The notes: generated by a model not told the origin, from the letters alone. A stretch of DNA of 64,000 nucleotides from Sinohyriopsis cumingii (GCA_028554795.2 CM068839.1:39275006-39339005); one strand, 5' to 3'. Shown: positions 12,607-23,644, numbered from the stretch's first letter. Program-made: numbers and translations.

Positions 12607-15600
12607 ATATACACATGCATACACACATGTATTAAGTAATAACATGCAAGTCAAATTAATAAATAAAATCACTGAATTGAAAAAGATATATACATGTAGT
12701 TTTAAAGAAACATGATTTGTGAAAACTTCTGTGCCAATCTAAATATTTATATTACTAATTCAATTAATGTAAAAACAATTAAAATTACATTATTTTTGAA
12801 GAATGATTTTTATTCCTTCCTTAGTAATGGGGAATATATTTATATTAGCAAGTTAATAGCCTGATATATAACTAAATTCTGCTTTGCTTGATCTTCTTGT
12901 GTCGTTTCAGCAAAATGTCATTTAAATGCTATTTATGCAACTTCAGAGCATGGAAGTCTACACTGTCTATGATATGCAGCATCTGTAATACGTGGTGGGA
13001 AGAAGTCTGGGCTACCGTATTAGCTAGTTAGTCACATAATGATTTACTAATTTATGCTTTTAACTAGTTAGTCACATACTGATTTGCTAACATACACTTT
13101 ATTCTCTTCTTAAATCATATCAGGAGAAATGTTTACTAAATACATGAAATGCACATTCAAAGCCATAGTCCATTTAGCATTGAAGGGAAGGAAAGAGAGA
13201 GTAAGTGAAGGAAGCCCCCTGCATGTCTGAGGTCAGAGCATGGCATTCATTGAGAACATGGCCTAGCCAACTCCATCTCATTGTGGCAGTGTGTGTAAGT
13301 CTCTATGCATCGGCACCTTTTAGACTCAATTGTGACACCCAGCAATCACCATGTTATGAAGGCCATGGCCAGGATTGACAGAGTCACTGAACAGGGCTGC
13401 TTACTATACCATGGCCAGGCTTTGACGGGTTCAGCCAATTTACTCCTGTTATGATGTGTCACATGTGCGAGCCACGTCTCTCAAACCTTGTCATACCCTC
13501 CCTTTCTGGATGACCCAGTTAGGTCCATTGTTACTTTGGAGAAAAAATGGAGAAAGTTTAGAGGCAGACAGCTCAGGAACTGCCCATCCACCTTTCCGCT
13601 CAACCCACGTAGGTGTTTGGAACCATTCAGACCCTGCCAGAGTGAAGGGATGTTAAGCAGCCTCAGGACAGTGGATCTTCTCAGTCACATGTGCACCAAC
13701 ATTGATTCCTAGGAGCAATTGTGCAGAGGTGGTTGAACTTAATTTTGAGCTCACTGGATCTCCCTATCTCCTCAGAAAGGAGGTAGGGGGAACCCAGGTA
13801 ATTTGGAAGGGCTTTAGGTTTTGTTAATAATAATCCCCTCCCCTCTCTTCATCTCCCCTCTCCACAGAGGCACTGTCAGATCACAAGAAGAAGAATGCCT
13901 TTCTACAATAGGAGATATGGTCACTCACCAAAAAAGAAACAGAAAACTTTTTAAAAAGTCGGTGGTTATTGTGAAAAGATCACAATCCCCAGGGTGTTAT
14001 TCAAGGCTGTTTCTTTTTCTGAATGCCAACCAATTCAAGATGAACATGGTGACTTCAATCCTCCTCTCCATCTGATGGAACAAGCATGCCATCAGTCTCA
14101 ATACGACCAAAGCATACTTTTACATCCCCATCCACTCTGTGTCACAAACTTATTCTCCATCTTTTTGCTTACTGCAACACAGTTTGTCAGTTCAAAGTTC
14201 TCATTTTGGCCTTAACATTAGCCCTTGGGCTTTTACCGAGATTATGGATTACATTGGCACCTTGTTCAAAATGACGTCATCTACAACAACAGCAGCGTAC
14301 CTGGATGATATCCTCCAGAAACATTTGGTAAGTTCTGTTCTACCCTGAGGCAGGAATGATTTCTCTTTTAGATCATCTAGGCTTTCTAGTGACTTGGGAA
14401 AAGTCAGCCCTTCTTCCATCCCAGAATTGTTGTCCATCTGGACATGGAATTTTTAATCAACTGGAATCTAGTGCAACTTCCTCCTGTTCGATCATTCCAG
14501 CATCAGTGTAGTCTGATAAATCAACCCCTCAAATCTGTGTTGATAATGATGGACAATATGTGGGTCTGATATCACCTCTTCATTCAAATGTTCAATTTTG
14601 CTGCACACTTTAGACACTTACCAGTATTTGGTAACAGCCACATCTAGTGCAAAATTAAAAATGGCCATAGGACACTGGTGGTCTTTTTTTTACCCCAACC
14701 CTCCTCTTCTTCTACATGCTTGGCCTGTATTCAGGCAACCTTGTGAGACAAAGTATTCAATCCTTTGATTGTCGAGAGAATGTTGAGAGCAAGAAAGCCC
14801 TCCAATCTGAAGGCTTACATCATCCCTCTGTGTGCCTCAATCCCTGAGCTGGCTGCCTTTTTATTGATAACTTTAACTTCTGCATGCTGGTTAAGCAAGC
14901 TGTATGCCCTTTATGTTGACCCAACCTCTCTTCAGTTCAGATCAGATGGTTTAATGGGTCTTTTGACACAACCATTCTTTGTAACCCCAAAACAGTTACT
15001 ACTGTCAGCAAACAGAGAGTCATCTCTAGCTCACTTTTTTCCATTAGACAGGTTGAGAAAGCATCCATACAAGATCCTGTTCATGCTATCAAGTATTACA
15101 TGAAATGCACAGAAACCAGTAGTGGCACATGCAAATGCCTCTTCCTTCCGATGTGACAAAGATTACTGCTCAGAAGCTTCAAGCCATCTCTGAGTCTTGT
15201 GTGCAAGTGCAACGTTTTGATCCAAGATATAATAGAAGCTGTTGGCTGGCAAGCAGAGTCAACCATTCTTGATCATCATCTCAGAGATTTAGTGCTCACA
15301 GAGGCAAACTTTGAATCAAGTAGATGACAGGACACATGGCCACTAGACCCAAATAAATCAATCATAATAGCCTGTTAGCTTCAATGGATTTGCCAGTGAA
15401 ACTATGTAGGTAAGAAGATTTCTATATTTATCTTCTTAGCCATTTGTTAGGGTCACAGGTCAAGTGACCCCAAGTTGTTGCTATCTAATTAGGTGAATGG
15501 GTTATCATTCACATGAGGATACAGTGATCCTTCCCTAGAAGGATACCCAAGGTAGAGGTCAGATGCTCTGCATCTCCTCCTCATATTACTTATTCTCCTA

Positions 15601-15959
15601 ATGTATTGTGATTGGAAAAATGTAATCAAAGGAGAAAGAAACTTTTTAAGTAAATTATATTACTCCAAAAATATTTACCATTACCCAATTGCATTATTTA
15701 AAAACCCTCCCAACCACACCACCATGTGAACATCCTCATTAGTATTTCACTCAGCTAAAAACTAGTGACACCTGGTGGTGCCAAGGGGAGTTAATGGCCA
15801 AGAGTTATTGCCATCTGTCTATTGATATATACAGAAGAAGATGATTTTCATCTTTTAGTAGGACTGGATTCAAGAAGTAGTAGGCTACCATTCCTAATGC
15901 AATGTGATTAAGGATTCTCAGAGAAAACATAATTTACCTAAAAATGTGCTTTCTCTCCC

Positions 15960-15991
<32 letters not shown>

Positions 15992-17860
15992 ACATACACA
16001 GTGAAAATTCCCTGTACGTCTGCAAAATCAAAGCAGTGAAGTAGTCCCTATTTAAATCAGAGTTCCATGTATCACGGGTCTAAAAGTTAGTGATTGGTGA
16101 ACATGTAAATTGTTATATATTTAATTTGTATTTGTTAGTTTTTCTCTATGATTACAGATTATGCATAATTGTATTTTGGACTTGATGTTGTCCAAAATCA
16201 AGATCATTGTGAACCTGACTAGGGACATTGATGTTTTTATTTTGTAAACAAATATTGCATAGCTAACATTTCTCAAAAAAGTTTGGTTAAATATTTGGAC
16301 AATAATAATAATAATAATGAGGACTTTGAATAGCTAATAATCTTTAGAAGCTCTAAGCCCTTTCCAACATTAGACAACACCTATAAGATAAAAAAAACAT
16401 AATAATATTATTACAAAAACAAACAACATGAAATTAGAAAAACTTAAAAAAATAAAAAAAACATGCTGAGAATATTTCAGGTAGGAAACATTATTAGGTC
16501 TTTAAGTTTGTTCTTGCAATCGAAATAAGTGTGTTTTGAGAGCCCTCTTGAATGTGATCACTGTGTCTTTGTGTCTAAGTTCAGTGGGCAATTCATTCCA
16601 CGTAGCTGGGCCCTGGTATGCAAAAGAACGCTGTCCATATGACTTTGTTTTCATAGTGGGAATAATGAGTATACTATTGTCAGAAGAGGAGCGTAAGTAT
16701 CTTGCTGGTGTATACACATGGGTGAGGTCGGATAGGTATGTTGGACTAGAGTCCAACAGTAAAACGTAGCACAGAGAACAAATTTTATGTTTGATTCTGG
16801 ATCGAATGGATAGCCAGCGTAGGGTACAGAGCAGCAAGGAGGTGTGCTCTGATCGTGGTACTATAAGTATGATCCGAGCAGGTGTGTTTTGAACTTTTTG
16901 AAGTTTCTGGAGCAGATATTGAGATGAACCAGATATAACTGAGTAACAATAATGCAAAATTTAACTAAAATAAATATAACCTGACTGCCACCTTTCTGTC
17001 GTTTGAGTGTATGAAAGAAGATATTTGTATGGGAAAAATAGGTATTATGCACGAATTGAAATATAAGATACGACATACCCAAGGCCGGCGCTACCATATA
17101 GGCAAACTAGGCAGCCACCTAGGGCGCTGATTTCAAGGGAGCGCATTTTAAAAAAAAAAATGTATCGTTTATAAATTCTGAAACTGATATTTCGGGGGGG
17201 GGGGGTGCCAGAATCTAACCTTGCTTAGGGCGCCAGATAGTCTGGCCGAGTCTGGCGCCGGCACTGGACATACCATACATGAGATGTATACGAAGTTACT
17301 TAGTTACCTCCAACTTAATATGCTTGTGTGCCGTACTGAGTATATTTCCTGTCGGTGTTTTCCCAAGCTTTGTTTATAAATGACGACACAGTCGTGGTTT
17401 TATTAAATTTATAGTACAAGGTCTTCCCAACAGCAAGCGCTCTCCCTGTTACATCATAGCGCGCGACAGAAACCGGTGGTTGCGTCTAAAAATGTATGTC
17501 ATCAATGAATTTGCGTTTAGCATTTCTCGAGAAATTTATACAATAATATTCAGTGTAATTTTTATGCACAAGGAGCGAAATAAACTGAATAAACCCAATT
17601 TAGAGGTATATGTAATCAGATTCTCCAAAATTACACCAATTACTGCAAAAAGCGACTCAGAGCGCGTACATGATATGCGAGTTGTACTACATGCAGTACT
17701 GTATTGCGGAATACCACCAATTTCACATTGATGCTACTGCAATGTATAAATTATTACCTTCTCCCCTGCAAAGTATGATGTCTCTGAAGCGCCTCAGGTG
17801 TTCGATCGCAGTGACTGCGGTGTTTTCAACATTTATTTGATTTTCATTCACATAACTCAT
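1799..17860 (-). CDS. Host gene, left copy: nine-exon protein of about 1,026 aa, function unknown
   Basis: Exons in transcript order: 17,758-17,860; 12,426-12,485; 10,749-11,257; 9,308-10,204; 7,709-7,736; 6,273-6,445; 5,196-5,433; 3,940-4,264; 1,799-2,546. Every junction has GT/AG and a matching phase, and the total is 3,081 nt, exactly 1,027 codons including the stop. The start chosen is the ATG at 17,860. Visible features: a Cys-cluster (CCCSCTGC) from exon 2; a long Lys/Glu/Arg-rich, probably disordered region in exons 3-4; a KSVTF sequence fitting the RVxF protein phosphatase 1 docking consensus near the end of exon 4; an acidic Glu run in exon 7; and a Pro-rich C-terminal exon. No known domain was recognised. 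Intron 1 (~5.3 kb) holds the DIRS, LINE and hAT-like insertions. The 28-bp microexon at 7,709 is the least certain, although it fits the phase. Confidence 0.75.
2812..3190. repeat. 30-bp minisatellite with a 60-bp higher-order period
   Basis: About a dozen tandem units of ~30 bp (cagacatgggaatgtgttac is part of one). In the middle of the array, units ending in tgttag and tgctag alternate, giving a 60-bp super-period. It lies in the last intron of the host gene. The open frames across it follow from the period being a multiple of three and are not genes. Confidence 0.95.
5825..5900. repeat. (TA)n microsatellite
   Basis: Pure TA tract in the intron between host exons 6 and 7. The right copy at 56,102-56,156 is ~22 bp shorter; this is one of very few differences between the copies over the first 9 kb. 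Confidence 0.97.
6813..7062 (+). mobile_element. tRNA-derived SINE with target duplication (left copy)
   Basis: About 250 bp beginning with a tRNA-like head: a box-A-like stretch near gagtggccgatgtgg and a box-B-like gggtttgagtcttgg. It ends in (AAC)n. The 12-bp sequence actttaataaag at 6,801-6,812 is repeated at 7,063-7,074 as the target-site duplication. It lies in an intron of the host gene and carries no coding capacity. SINEs are mobilised in trans by LINE machinery, with the tail matching the partner LINE; the partner is not identifiable here. Confidence 0.85.
12515..12611. repeat. (TA)n microsatellite beside host exon 2
   Basis: Long TA tract about 30 bp upstream (in transcript sense) of the acceptor of host exon 2, so it sits in the branch-point region of intron 1. 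The corresponding tract at 62,689-62,748 is shorter and followed by TACA variants. Confidence 0.95.
12915..13031 (+). CDS. Candidate 38-aa protein with paired CxxC motifs (left copy)
   Basis: Short plus-strand frame starting at an ATG just after a pyrimidine-rich tttcag. It encodes CYLC and CSIC about 13 residues apart, the spacing of a small zinc-binding unit. The frame is intact in both duplicated copies, and the one difference inside it (GAA versus GAG) is synonymous. It lies antisense in intron 1 of the host gene and matches no family I know. It could be a real microprotein, a last exon of an unseen plus-strand gene, or a chance frame. Confidence 0.3.
   Translation: MSFKCYLCNFRAWKSTLSMICSICNTWWEEVWATVLAS
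13830..15330 (+). mobile_element. Decayed DIRS-type retrotransposon
   Basis: Broken frames read in DIRS order on the plus strand. Near 13,990 is a stretch resembling the GFYSRLFL start of the DIRS reverse transcriptase. Around 14,210-14,300 comes a palm remnant with YLDD (AYLDDILQK), then at ~14,370 a [10 protein letters not shown] block. At 14,765-15,103 a 112-aa frame resembles the tyrosine recombinase region ([13 protein letters not shown]). Many frameshifts and stops make it a fossil. DIRS elements integrate with a tyrosine recombinase rather than a DDE integrase. Boundaries are approximate and no terminal repeats were identified. It lies in intron 1 of the host gene. Confidence 0.75.
15964..15992. 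repeat. (GT)n microsatellite
   Basis: About 14 GT units within otherwise unremarkable intron sequence. The DNA from 15,330 to 16,300 shows nothing else I can assign. Confidence 0.9.
16300..16952 (-). mobile_element. 5'-truncated CR1/L2-type LINE fragment
   Basis: Minus-strand 3' end of the same LINE family as at 41,351-43,740. A 151-aa frame at 16,502-16,957 carries the C-terminal ORF2 block ending in [11 protein letters not shown]. The 3' end abuts an (AAT)n run at 16,300-16,318, as expected of elements that end in a short tandem repeat. Strong 5' truncation is the usual outcome of target-primed reverse transcription. It lies in intron 1 of the left host gene. Confidence 0.85.
17080..17266. 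mobile_element. Non-autonomous hAT-like MITE, 187 bp
   Basis: Short element with terminal inverted repeats built around GGCCGGCGC / GCGCCGGC, flanked by the 8-bp direct duplication GACATACC (17,072-17,079 and 17,267-17,274). An 8-bp duplication and CA...TG ends are the signature of hAT transposases. The inside is non-coding, with A-rich and G-rich runs. The terminal repeats are imperfect, so it is not very young. Confidence 0.8.
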
Positions 17861-17891
17861 AATTTAGATCGAACGTTAATAAAGTTTCCAT
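17844..17891 (-). promoter_or_regulatory. Upstream ORF overlapping the host gene start codon
   Basis: An ATG at 17,891 in a strong initiation context (CCAAGATGG) opens a 15-codon frame. It reads through the main start at 17,860 in another frame and stops at 17,844. A uORF that overlaps the main start normally lowers translation of the main frame. This assumes transcription starts upstream of 17,891, which is inferred. The same bases include a YY1-like CCATCTTG on the plus strand, typical of promoters close to start sites. Confidence 0.45.
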
Positions 17892-18231
17892 CTTGGCGGA
17901 TGAGAATCGGTTGGCTTGTTACCAGTAGTACAGACGATATTATGACGTCATAGAAAGACGGCTTTACTTTCTCTCAGTATTTGTTGCCAATGAAAGTAAA
18001 ATAGATTAGATACCCAGTCTCAAATATTTCAATGGGAGCATCCTCTGCTTTGTTTTTACCGACTAAGCCGATTGTGGAATAGTCTGGTTCCCTTACCTCT
18101 CTCCACTCTGTTACTCTTTGTTCTAACGAGTTTGATATGTTTGCCTATTCGCCTGTGGATACTGTTAATTCGCTATATAAATAAAATAAATAAATAAAAA
18201 TAAAATTTTAAAAAAATTTAAACTAATTCAA

Positions 18232-19146
18232 ATGTTGATTTGCCTAGTTCACGTATCAAACAAAATGTACTGCAATGTTTATGGAAAACATTATTTGCAG
18301 ATTCTATTCTGTGATAATGACATTGATGTAAGCATTAACATTGATGGGAAGATGACCCAAGCTGTAGAGAGTGACATGCAATTAATTCACGTGTTTGATG
18401 TGGATACATGTCTAAATTTGAATTCAACTAAATTTACGATACAACGCAAAGATGTCGTCAGCTTTACCAGGTCAATATACAACCATTTCTCAGAAACACA
18501 GTTTGTGGTGAATAAAGATACATACCAACCATTTTTATAGTGTGATTTGTGTATAACCGCTGTTTTCCTTTTTCCAGGTTTTCACATTTTCATTTTGATG
18601 TCTGTTTTCTTTATTTCATTTCTTAATGTACTCTTTTTAACGATGTTTCTAATCTTCCGAAGTGTTGCTGAACTCGGTTACTTCTTTATCCTCTCCACAC
18701 ATGGCCTATATCTAGTTAAATTTCAATATTTTTCATTACTTGCAAACAGCATGGTATGTCTTACTACACTTAATATTTCTAACAACTTCACGTCATTTTA
18801 TCTTCCAAACTGCGAAGACCAAAAAGAAGATGAAACTGAGAATTGAGCAGTTCCTGGACATGTCACTTTACAAAAGACAAAAGATCCGCATAACTGGCTG
18901 GCATCTTGGGAAATGTTCACAGCACCTAAAATAATACAGTCAGGAAGAAATTAAATGAGCTCAAATAACACTATGTATTATTTTATTGGTTATGGAGTGC
19001 TTATTTTTTTATTTTTTCCTTTGGTCAGAAGGTCAAAAGTATTTCTTCCCCAAACAGTGGTAAAAGATGTTGAAAATAACAATGAACAATCAACCATGCC
19101 ACAAGGGAACATTACCATTACTTTATCTTGCAACGGCGACGACTAG
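18232..19146 (+). other. Three short open frames, unassigned
   Basis: Plus-strand frames of 102, 99 and 63 codons follow one another (18,232-18,540; 18,547-18,846; 18,955-19,146). The first is reasonably balanced in composition. The second is rich in Phe/Leu/Ile and could form membrane helices, but AT-rich DNA produces such frames by chance. I found no splice logic linking them and no family resemblance. They may be remnants of a gene or noise. The 300 bp before them, from the host promoter to 18,230, contains nothing identifiable. Confidence 0.2.
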
Positions 19147-19651
19147 ACTGCGTCTAACCCAATAACCCAATAACAAAAATATTATGACAGTCTTTCAACT
19201 GGTGTCAATTTGGCAAAATATTTTGATTGATGAATGATTTCGAGAGAAATAAAAATATAACCAACACAGGAGACCACGTTAAATGCAACATGCTTTTAAC
19301 AGTTTTTCTTTATATAAAAACAAAAATACAAATTGTTCCCCGTTGTCACAGAATTAGGCAAAAAATAACTTGGTTTTGCCTTAGAACTATTTGACTATTT
19401 CTCGTTGTACGTGCGTACAACGTTATCTAGGGTGAATAAGTGTTTTTCCAGGTAAGCGACTGTCTTAACATGCATCTCGCCAGAAATTACTTGCGACCAA
19501 GGGACATTAATAACATGATATGCACGGGTATTTTACCCTGACTTTTGTTGACTCTCCTATGGATTTAAGTAAGATCGATTTCTAAATCGACACTGGTAGT
19601 TTTGGATTACATCAAGAGTGTACACTCTCGATTGTTCTCCAGCCATAGAGG

Positions 19652-19918
19652 CAGGGGCGGATTAAGGCTCACTGGTGCCCTAAGCACTGACAAATCTTGG
19701 TGCCCCCCTCCTTTCCACGTACACCTGGGAAGATAACCCTAGGGTGCACCATGATCAAGAAACAGAATATTATGATCAATTTGCACTAGTTTTATCAATT
19801 ATTTTTTTTACAAATCTTCATTCTTTTTTTTCCACCCTTTTCTCAACTTTGTGGTGCCCCCTTTGGCCTTGGTGCCCTAAGCACGTGCTTAGTCTGCTTA
19901 ATGGTTAATACGCCAATG
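19652..19918. mobile_element. Possible non-autonomous DNA transposon
   Basis: Bounded by imperfect inverted copies of a GGGGCGGATTAAGG-type end and a shared segment ggtgccctaagcac that appears in both halves. Such GGGGCGGATT ends are common on non-autonomous hAT-like elements in animals. No clear target duplication was found, so the call is tentative. Confidence 0.4.
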
Positions 19919-19950
19919 CATTGGGGTAAGTGTTAAATTTACATTTCATT

Positions 19951-20360
19951 TGATATGCGAAGCTTATTCGGTTTGTAATGTCTTATCGCGTAATTATTGT
20001 TCCAATTGCATTTTTATGTTCATAAGATTATTTTGAATCTTAGTTCTGTTCATCGGACTTCATATTCGAGATTATGTGAATCTCTCTTGTAGTGTAATAG
20101 TGTTTGAAGCGTATCTGCAGTCCATGAGGCTTCTTGGATCTGTACTTCATATTGATTTCATATTTTTGGTTTATTTTCAATGTGTGAATGCTGTATAGAG
20201 TGATTTAAGTAAATCGTATGTTGACAGCGTGAGAGAATCATTGTATTTTTACATCAAATATTTTTCTTTAATAATTCATTTCATAAATTTCCATCTTTCT
20301 CACATTGTGTTTGTCTTATTCATTTAGTCCAAAGACCCACTCGGTTTCTATCCTGCGACA
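19951..20360 (+). repeat. 5' LTR of the Gypsy element
   Basis: Matches the split 3' copy at 22,994-23,644 plus 40,680-40,913. The right edge is set by the CGACA end shared with the 3' copy, followed by tggtgtcagaagtgg, the primer-binding-site-like sequence. The left edge (TGATATGCG) is less certain because similarity starts a few bases earlier. Compared with the 3' copy it lacks about 440 bp (present at 23,035-23,480), which include a TATTTAAGG box. That region is therefore either a deletion here or an insertion there. Confidence 0.8.
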
Positions 20361-20599
20361 ATGGTGTCAGAAGTGGCATCTTTGGATTAAGTGAATCGTC
20401 ATCATATTGTTTGTGAAAGTCTATACCTATTGTTTATATTCGATTGTGACCTTCTTGACAAGATGATCTTCAAGTAGGTGTTTATTTTGTTTAGTTGTTC
20501 TAGGTCTGTGGGTCTAGTATAAATACATATTCATTTTGTTTTACTTGCCTTCATCATGAATATAAGGTTAGTTTCTTTTGCAAAATTTGATTTGTTTTA

Positions 20600-21635
20600 T
20601 TGCTATTAATGATGTCATCCCTTAAGAACTTGGTCGCTTTAGGTAAAGAGCTTGGGTATGAGGGAGAAAGTTTAAGGGAATTTATTAAGGAAGAACAAGC
20701 ACGGGAGAGGGATGAAAGGGTAAAGGCGTGGGAATTGGAAAGGCAATTAGAAAAGGGAAAAAAGGAAGCTGAGAAGGAAAAGATAGAACTAGAAAAACAG
20801 GCCGAAAAGGAAAGGATAGAACGGGAAAGGGGAGCTGAGATGGAGAAGATAGAGTTAGAAAAGAAGCAAGGTTAGAAGCTTTGGAGATAGAAGAAAAATT
20901 AAGGCATCGAGATCATGAACGTAAGGTAGAGTTAGCAACAGCTAGAAAAGGAGAACACTATTCTGCCTCTAGTAAATTAAAGGGTCCCAATTTACCCCCC
21001 CCCCCTTTGACGATGAAAAAGATAACATGGATGGTTATCTTCATCGGTTTGAGCGGTATGCCGAGAACCAGAAGTGGAGTCGAAATGAATGGGCACTGCA
21101 TCTCATTGCTTTATTAAAAGGTAAAGCGCTGGATGTGTACTCGCGATTTCCTAGAGACGGTGTGTTCAAATAGAACGTCCTGGAGGGAGCACTTCTTAAA
21201 AGGTACGAGCTGACTATACAGGGTTTCCGTAAAAAGTTCAGGTGTAGCAAGCCCGAGAAGGGAGAAACCTTTGATCAGTTCATCGTTAGAATAGCGAACT
21301 ATTTTCAGCGGTGGATTGAATGCGGCAAAGCGGTGAAAACGTTTGAAGGGTTGACTGATTTCTTGCTCAGAGATCAATTGTTGAACACAGTTGGGCGGGA
21401 ACTAAGTCAGTTTCTGAAAGAGAAAGTCTTCTCAAACGTACAGAATATGGCTAAGCAAGCCGCTTTCTATGTCGTGGCTCATGGGGGAACCCAGGACGTG
21501 GTTTCAAAAGATTTTAAGTCTGGTTTCCAGTCTACGAGACCGATGCCTAAGGAGCTTGTGAAATCAGCTGAGGCAAGTAGGTCAGTTAGGGATACAGGTC
21601 GTCAGGGTATACAATGTTACTTGTGTAAGGAATAG
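20600..21635 (+). pseudogene. gag: Gypsy gag remnant
   Basis: Starts with a strongly charged Glu/Lys/Arg coiled-coil region (frame to 20,875). After a frameshift it continues to a Pro run coded by a long C tract near 20,996, where the frame breaks again, and then into a capsid-like segment (frame 21,333-21,635). It ends in a CCHC zinc knuckle interrupted by a TAG stop right after CYLCKE; the remaining H and C lie just downstream. Gag packages the element's RNA. At least three breaks make it non-functional. Confidence 0.8.
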
Positions 21636-21725
21636 GGTCATGTTCAAGCAAAATGTCCTAAAAGAAAGGGACCGATACATAAGGTAGCCGTATCTATACA
21701 GAATAAAGGTGTATCTGATAATCTT

Positions 21726-22160
21726 GTGCAGGTAGAACCAGGTATTCATAAACTTGGCACGTGTCTTTTCCCCAAAGTGCGAGTACCAACCGCGAGAGGT
21801 TTCGTGAACGGTCGAGAAGTCGTAGCATTACGTGACACTGGTTGCACGGGTGTAGTGATCAAACGTAGTCTCGTGCAGGATAACCAAATGCTTGGGTGGG
21901 AGTCCCCATGTATACTACTCGATCAGACGATCGGTCGCATTCCCGTAGCAAGGATCGCGGTAGAAACACCTTTCCTAACCGGAAATGTTGATGCCCTTTG
22001 TATGGAAAACCCTATTTACGATCTGACGATCGGTAATGGTGAAGGTTCCCGTCTTCCAACCATGACAGATTTCAGGATACCAGGCAGTCGAAACGTGAGC
22101 GGAACCAGACGAGAGAAAAACGCGTTTCAGAATTTAATAGTCCCTGAATCGATCTCCTGA
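21726..22160 (+). pseudogene. pol: Gypsy aspartic protease region, followed by deletion
   Basis: A 144-aa frame with the retropepsin active-site DTG (in ALRDTGCTG). It is preceded by zinc-knuckle sequence and followed by a stop. Reverse transcriptase and RNase H should come next, but only about 160 bp separate this frame from the integrase. The catalytic heart of the element has been deleted, leaving a derivative that could move only in trans. Confidence 0.8.
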
Positions 22161-22323
22161 ATTTCGGTGATGAATTCAAACGAGAACAAGAACGTGACGC
22201 ATCCATCAAAACGCGTCCGGCACAATTAAACACTGCAAGGGTGGGGGCAGCTCGAAATTCGTTCGGAGGAACGAGCTAATTCACAGGAAGTTTATCACTC
22301 CGGAGGGTAAGAGGTATTGGGAA

Positions 22324-22990
22324 GTGGTCGTACCCCAGAGATACAGATCTCAAGTACTTAGGGTGGCACATGAGTCTAGCATGGCAGGACACCTAGGTAA
22401 GGCGAAGACCACCAGCAGAGTAGTCGCTGAATTCTACTGGCCTGGTGTTAATGGCGATGTCACACGGTTCTGTAGGTCTTGTGACGTATTCCAGAAAACC
22501 GTATGTAAGGGAAGGGTCACAGGGGTACTCTTAGGACATATGTCATTAATAGATACACCGTTTAAAAGAGTGGGGGTGGATATTGTAGGCCCAATACAAC
22601 CAGTTACCGAAAGGAAGAACCGGTATATTCTTACTCTTGTGGATTACGCAACCAGATATCCCGAAGCCGTAGTGTTACCAACTATTGAAACGAAACGGGT
22701 GGCTGAAGCATTGGTTGACATCTTCAGTAAGGTAGGGGTGCCAGAAGAAATCCTTACGGATTGTGGTGCCGAATTCACCTCCGACCTCATGGGTGAAATA
22801 AGTAGGCTGTTATCCATCAAACAGCTAAACACTACCCCATACCATCCGATGTGCAATGGACTGGTAGAGAAATTTAATGGTACCCTAAAACATATGCTAC
22901 GAAAAGACTGGGACCGCTATTTGAGCGCAGTTCTGTTCGCGTACCGTGAAGTACCGCAAGAAAGTTTAGGGTGTTCACCCTTCAAATTTC
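22324..22990 (+). pseudogene. pol: Gypsy integrase, truncated at its C-terminus
   Basis: The frame contains the HHCC zinc-binding N-terminal domain (H...GHLG...CRSCDVFQK), then a DDE core: Asp in VDIVGP, Asp in LTDCGAEF and Glu in VEKFNGTL. It is cut off just after the LGCSPF motif by a junction running straight into 3' LTR sequence at ~22,987, so the C-terminal domain is missing. The translated frame continues meaninglessly into the LTR to 23,064. Confidence 0.88.
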
Positions 22991-22993
22991 ATT

Positions 22994-23644
22994 TGATATG
23001 CGAAGCTTCTTCGGTTTGTAATGTCTTATCGCGTAATAATGCATTTATTACAACGCAGATTTGAACTTTGAATTACAAGTCACTATTAGAAGTTAATGTA
23101 TTAGCATATATCTAGAGATTTTACAGAAACTATTATTATGACCAATTTGGTTTTATTGTAGCTGATTGTGACTGTCGCTGTGATTGTGACTGTGAATATG
23201 ACTAGAGCTGTCTGAAGCTGTCTGAAGCTGTCTAAAGTTGTTTAGAGCTGTCTGGAGTTTCCAGAGTATTTAAGGCTGCGTGTCGATACGTATGTATGTA
23301 CGTATGTCAGTGCCACGGACGTAGACGTAGCAAATTCAAAAGGGTGCTGTATGCTGTCTGTACGTGTGTATACGTATGACTGTACATGTGGTGGACCCAT
23401 AAAGGGTGCGAGCGGCCGATAAGAGTGTGGGCCAACCCAAGGAATCGTGCGACTGTACAAGGGGTCTAGAAGCATACGTTTGGTTCAATTATTGTTCCAA
23501 TTGCATTTTTATGTTCATAAGATTATTTTGAATCTTAGTTGTGGTCATAAGATTATTTTGAATCTTAATCGGAGTTCATATTCGAGATTATGTGAATCTC
23601 TCTTGTAGTGTAAAATACTGTTTGAAGCGTATCTGCAGTCCATG
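22994..23644 (+). repeat. 3' LTR of the Gypsy element, left part
   Basis: Begins with the same TGATATGCGAAGCTT word as the 5' LTR and is interrupted by the Polinton after CCATG at 23,640-23,644; it resumes at 40,680. It includes a ~440-bp segment absent from the 5' LTR, containing repeated gctgtctgaa words and a TATTTAAGG box at about 23,268. A short local duplication of the cataagattattttgaatct block is visible near 23,515-23,560. Confidence 0.85.

Larger units (their letters stand above)
1..13140. repeat. Left copy of a large direct segmental duplication
   Basis: This stretch is repeated in the same orientation at 50,279-64,000. Both copies run off the visible edges (the left copy begins at base 1, the right copy ends at base 64,000), so the unit is longer than 13 kb and no breakpoint is visible. 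From 1 to about 9,060 the copies are nearly identical: by eye I found only single substitutions near 2,662 and 6,182 and a ~22-bp difference in a TA tract. From about 9,060 onward there are frequent substitutions and indels. The copy carries all but the first exon of the host gene at 1,799-17,860. Confidence 0.97.

Noticed and set aside
12391..12715. ORFs made of Tyr-Ile repeats, also at 41,151-41,451, 43,686-44,089 and 62,598-62,835
   Set aside because: They are translations of (TA)n tracts.
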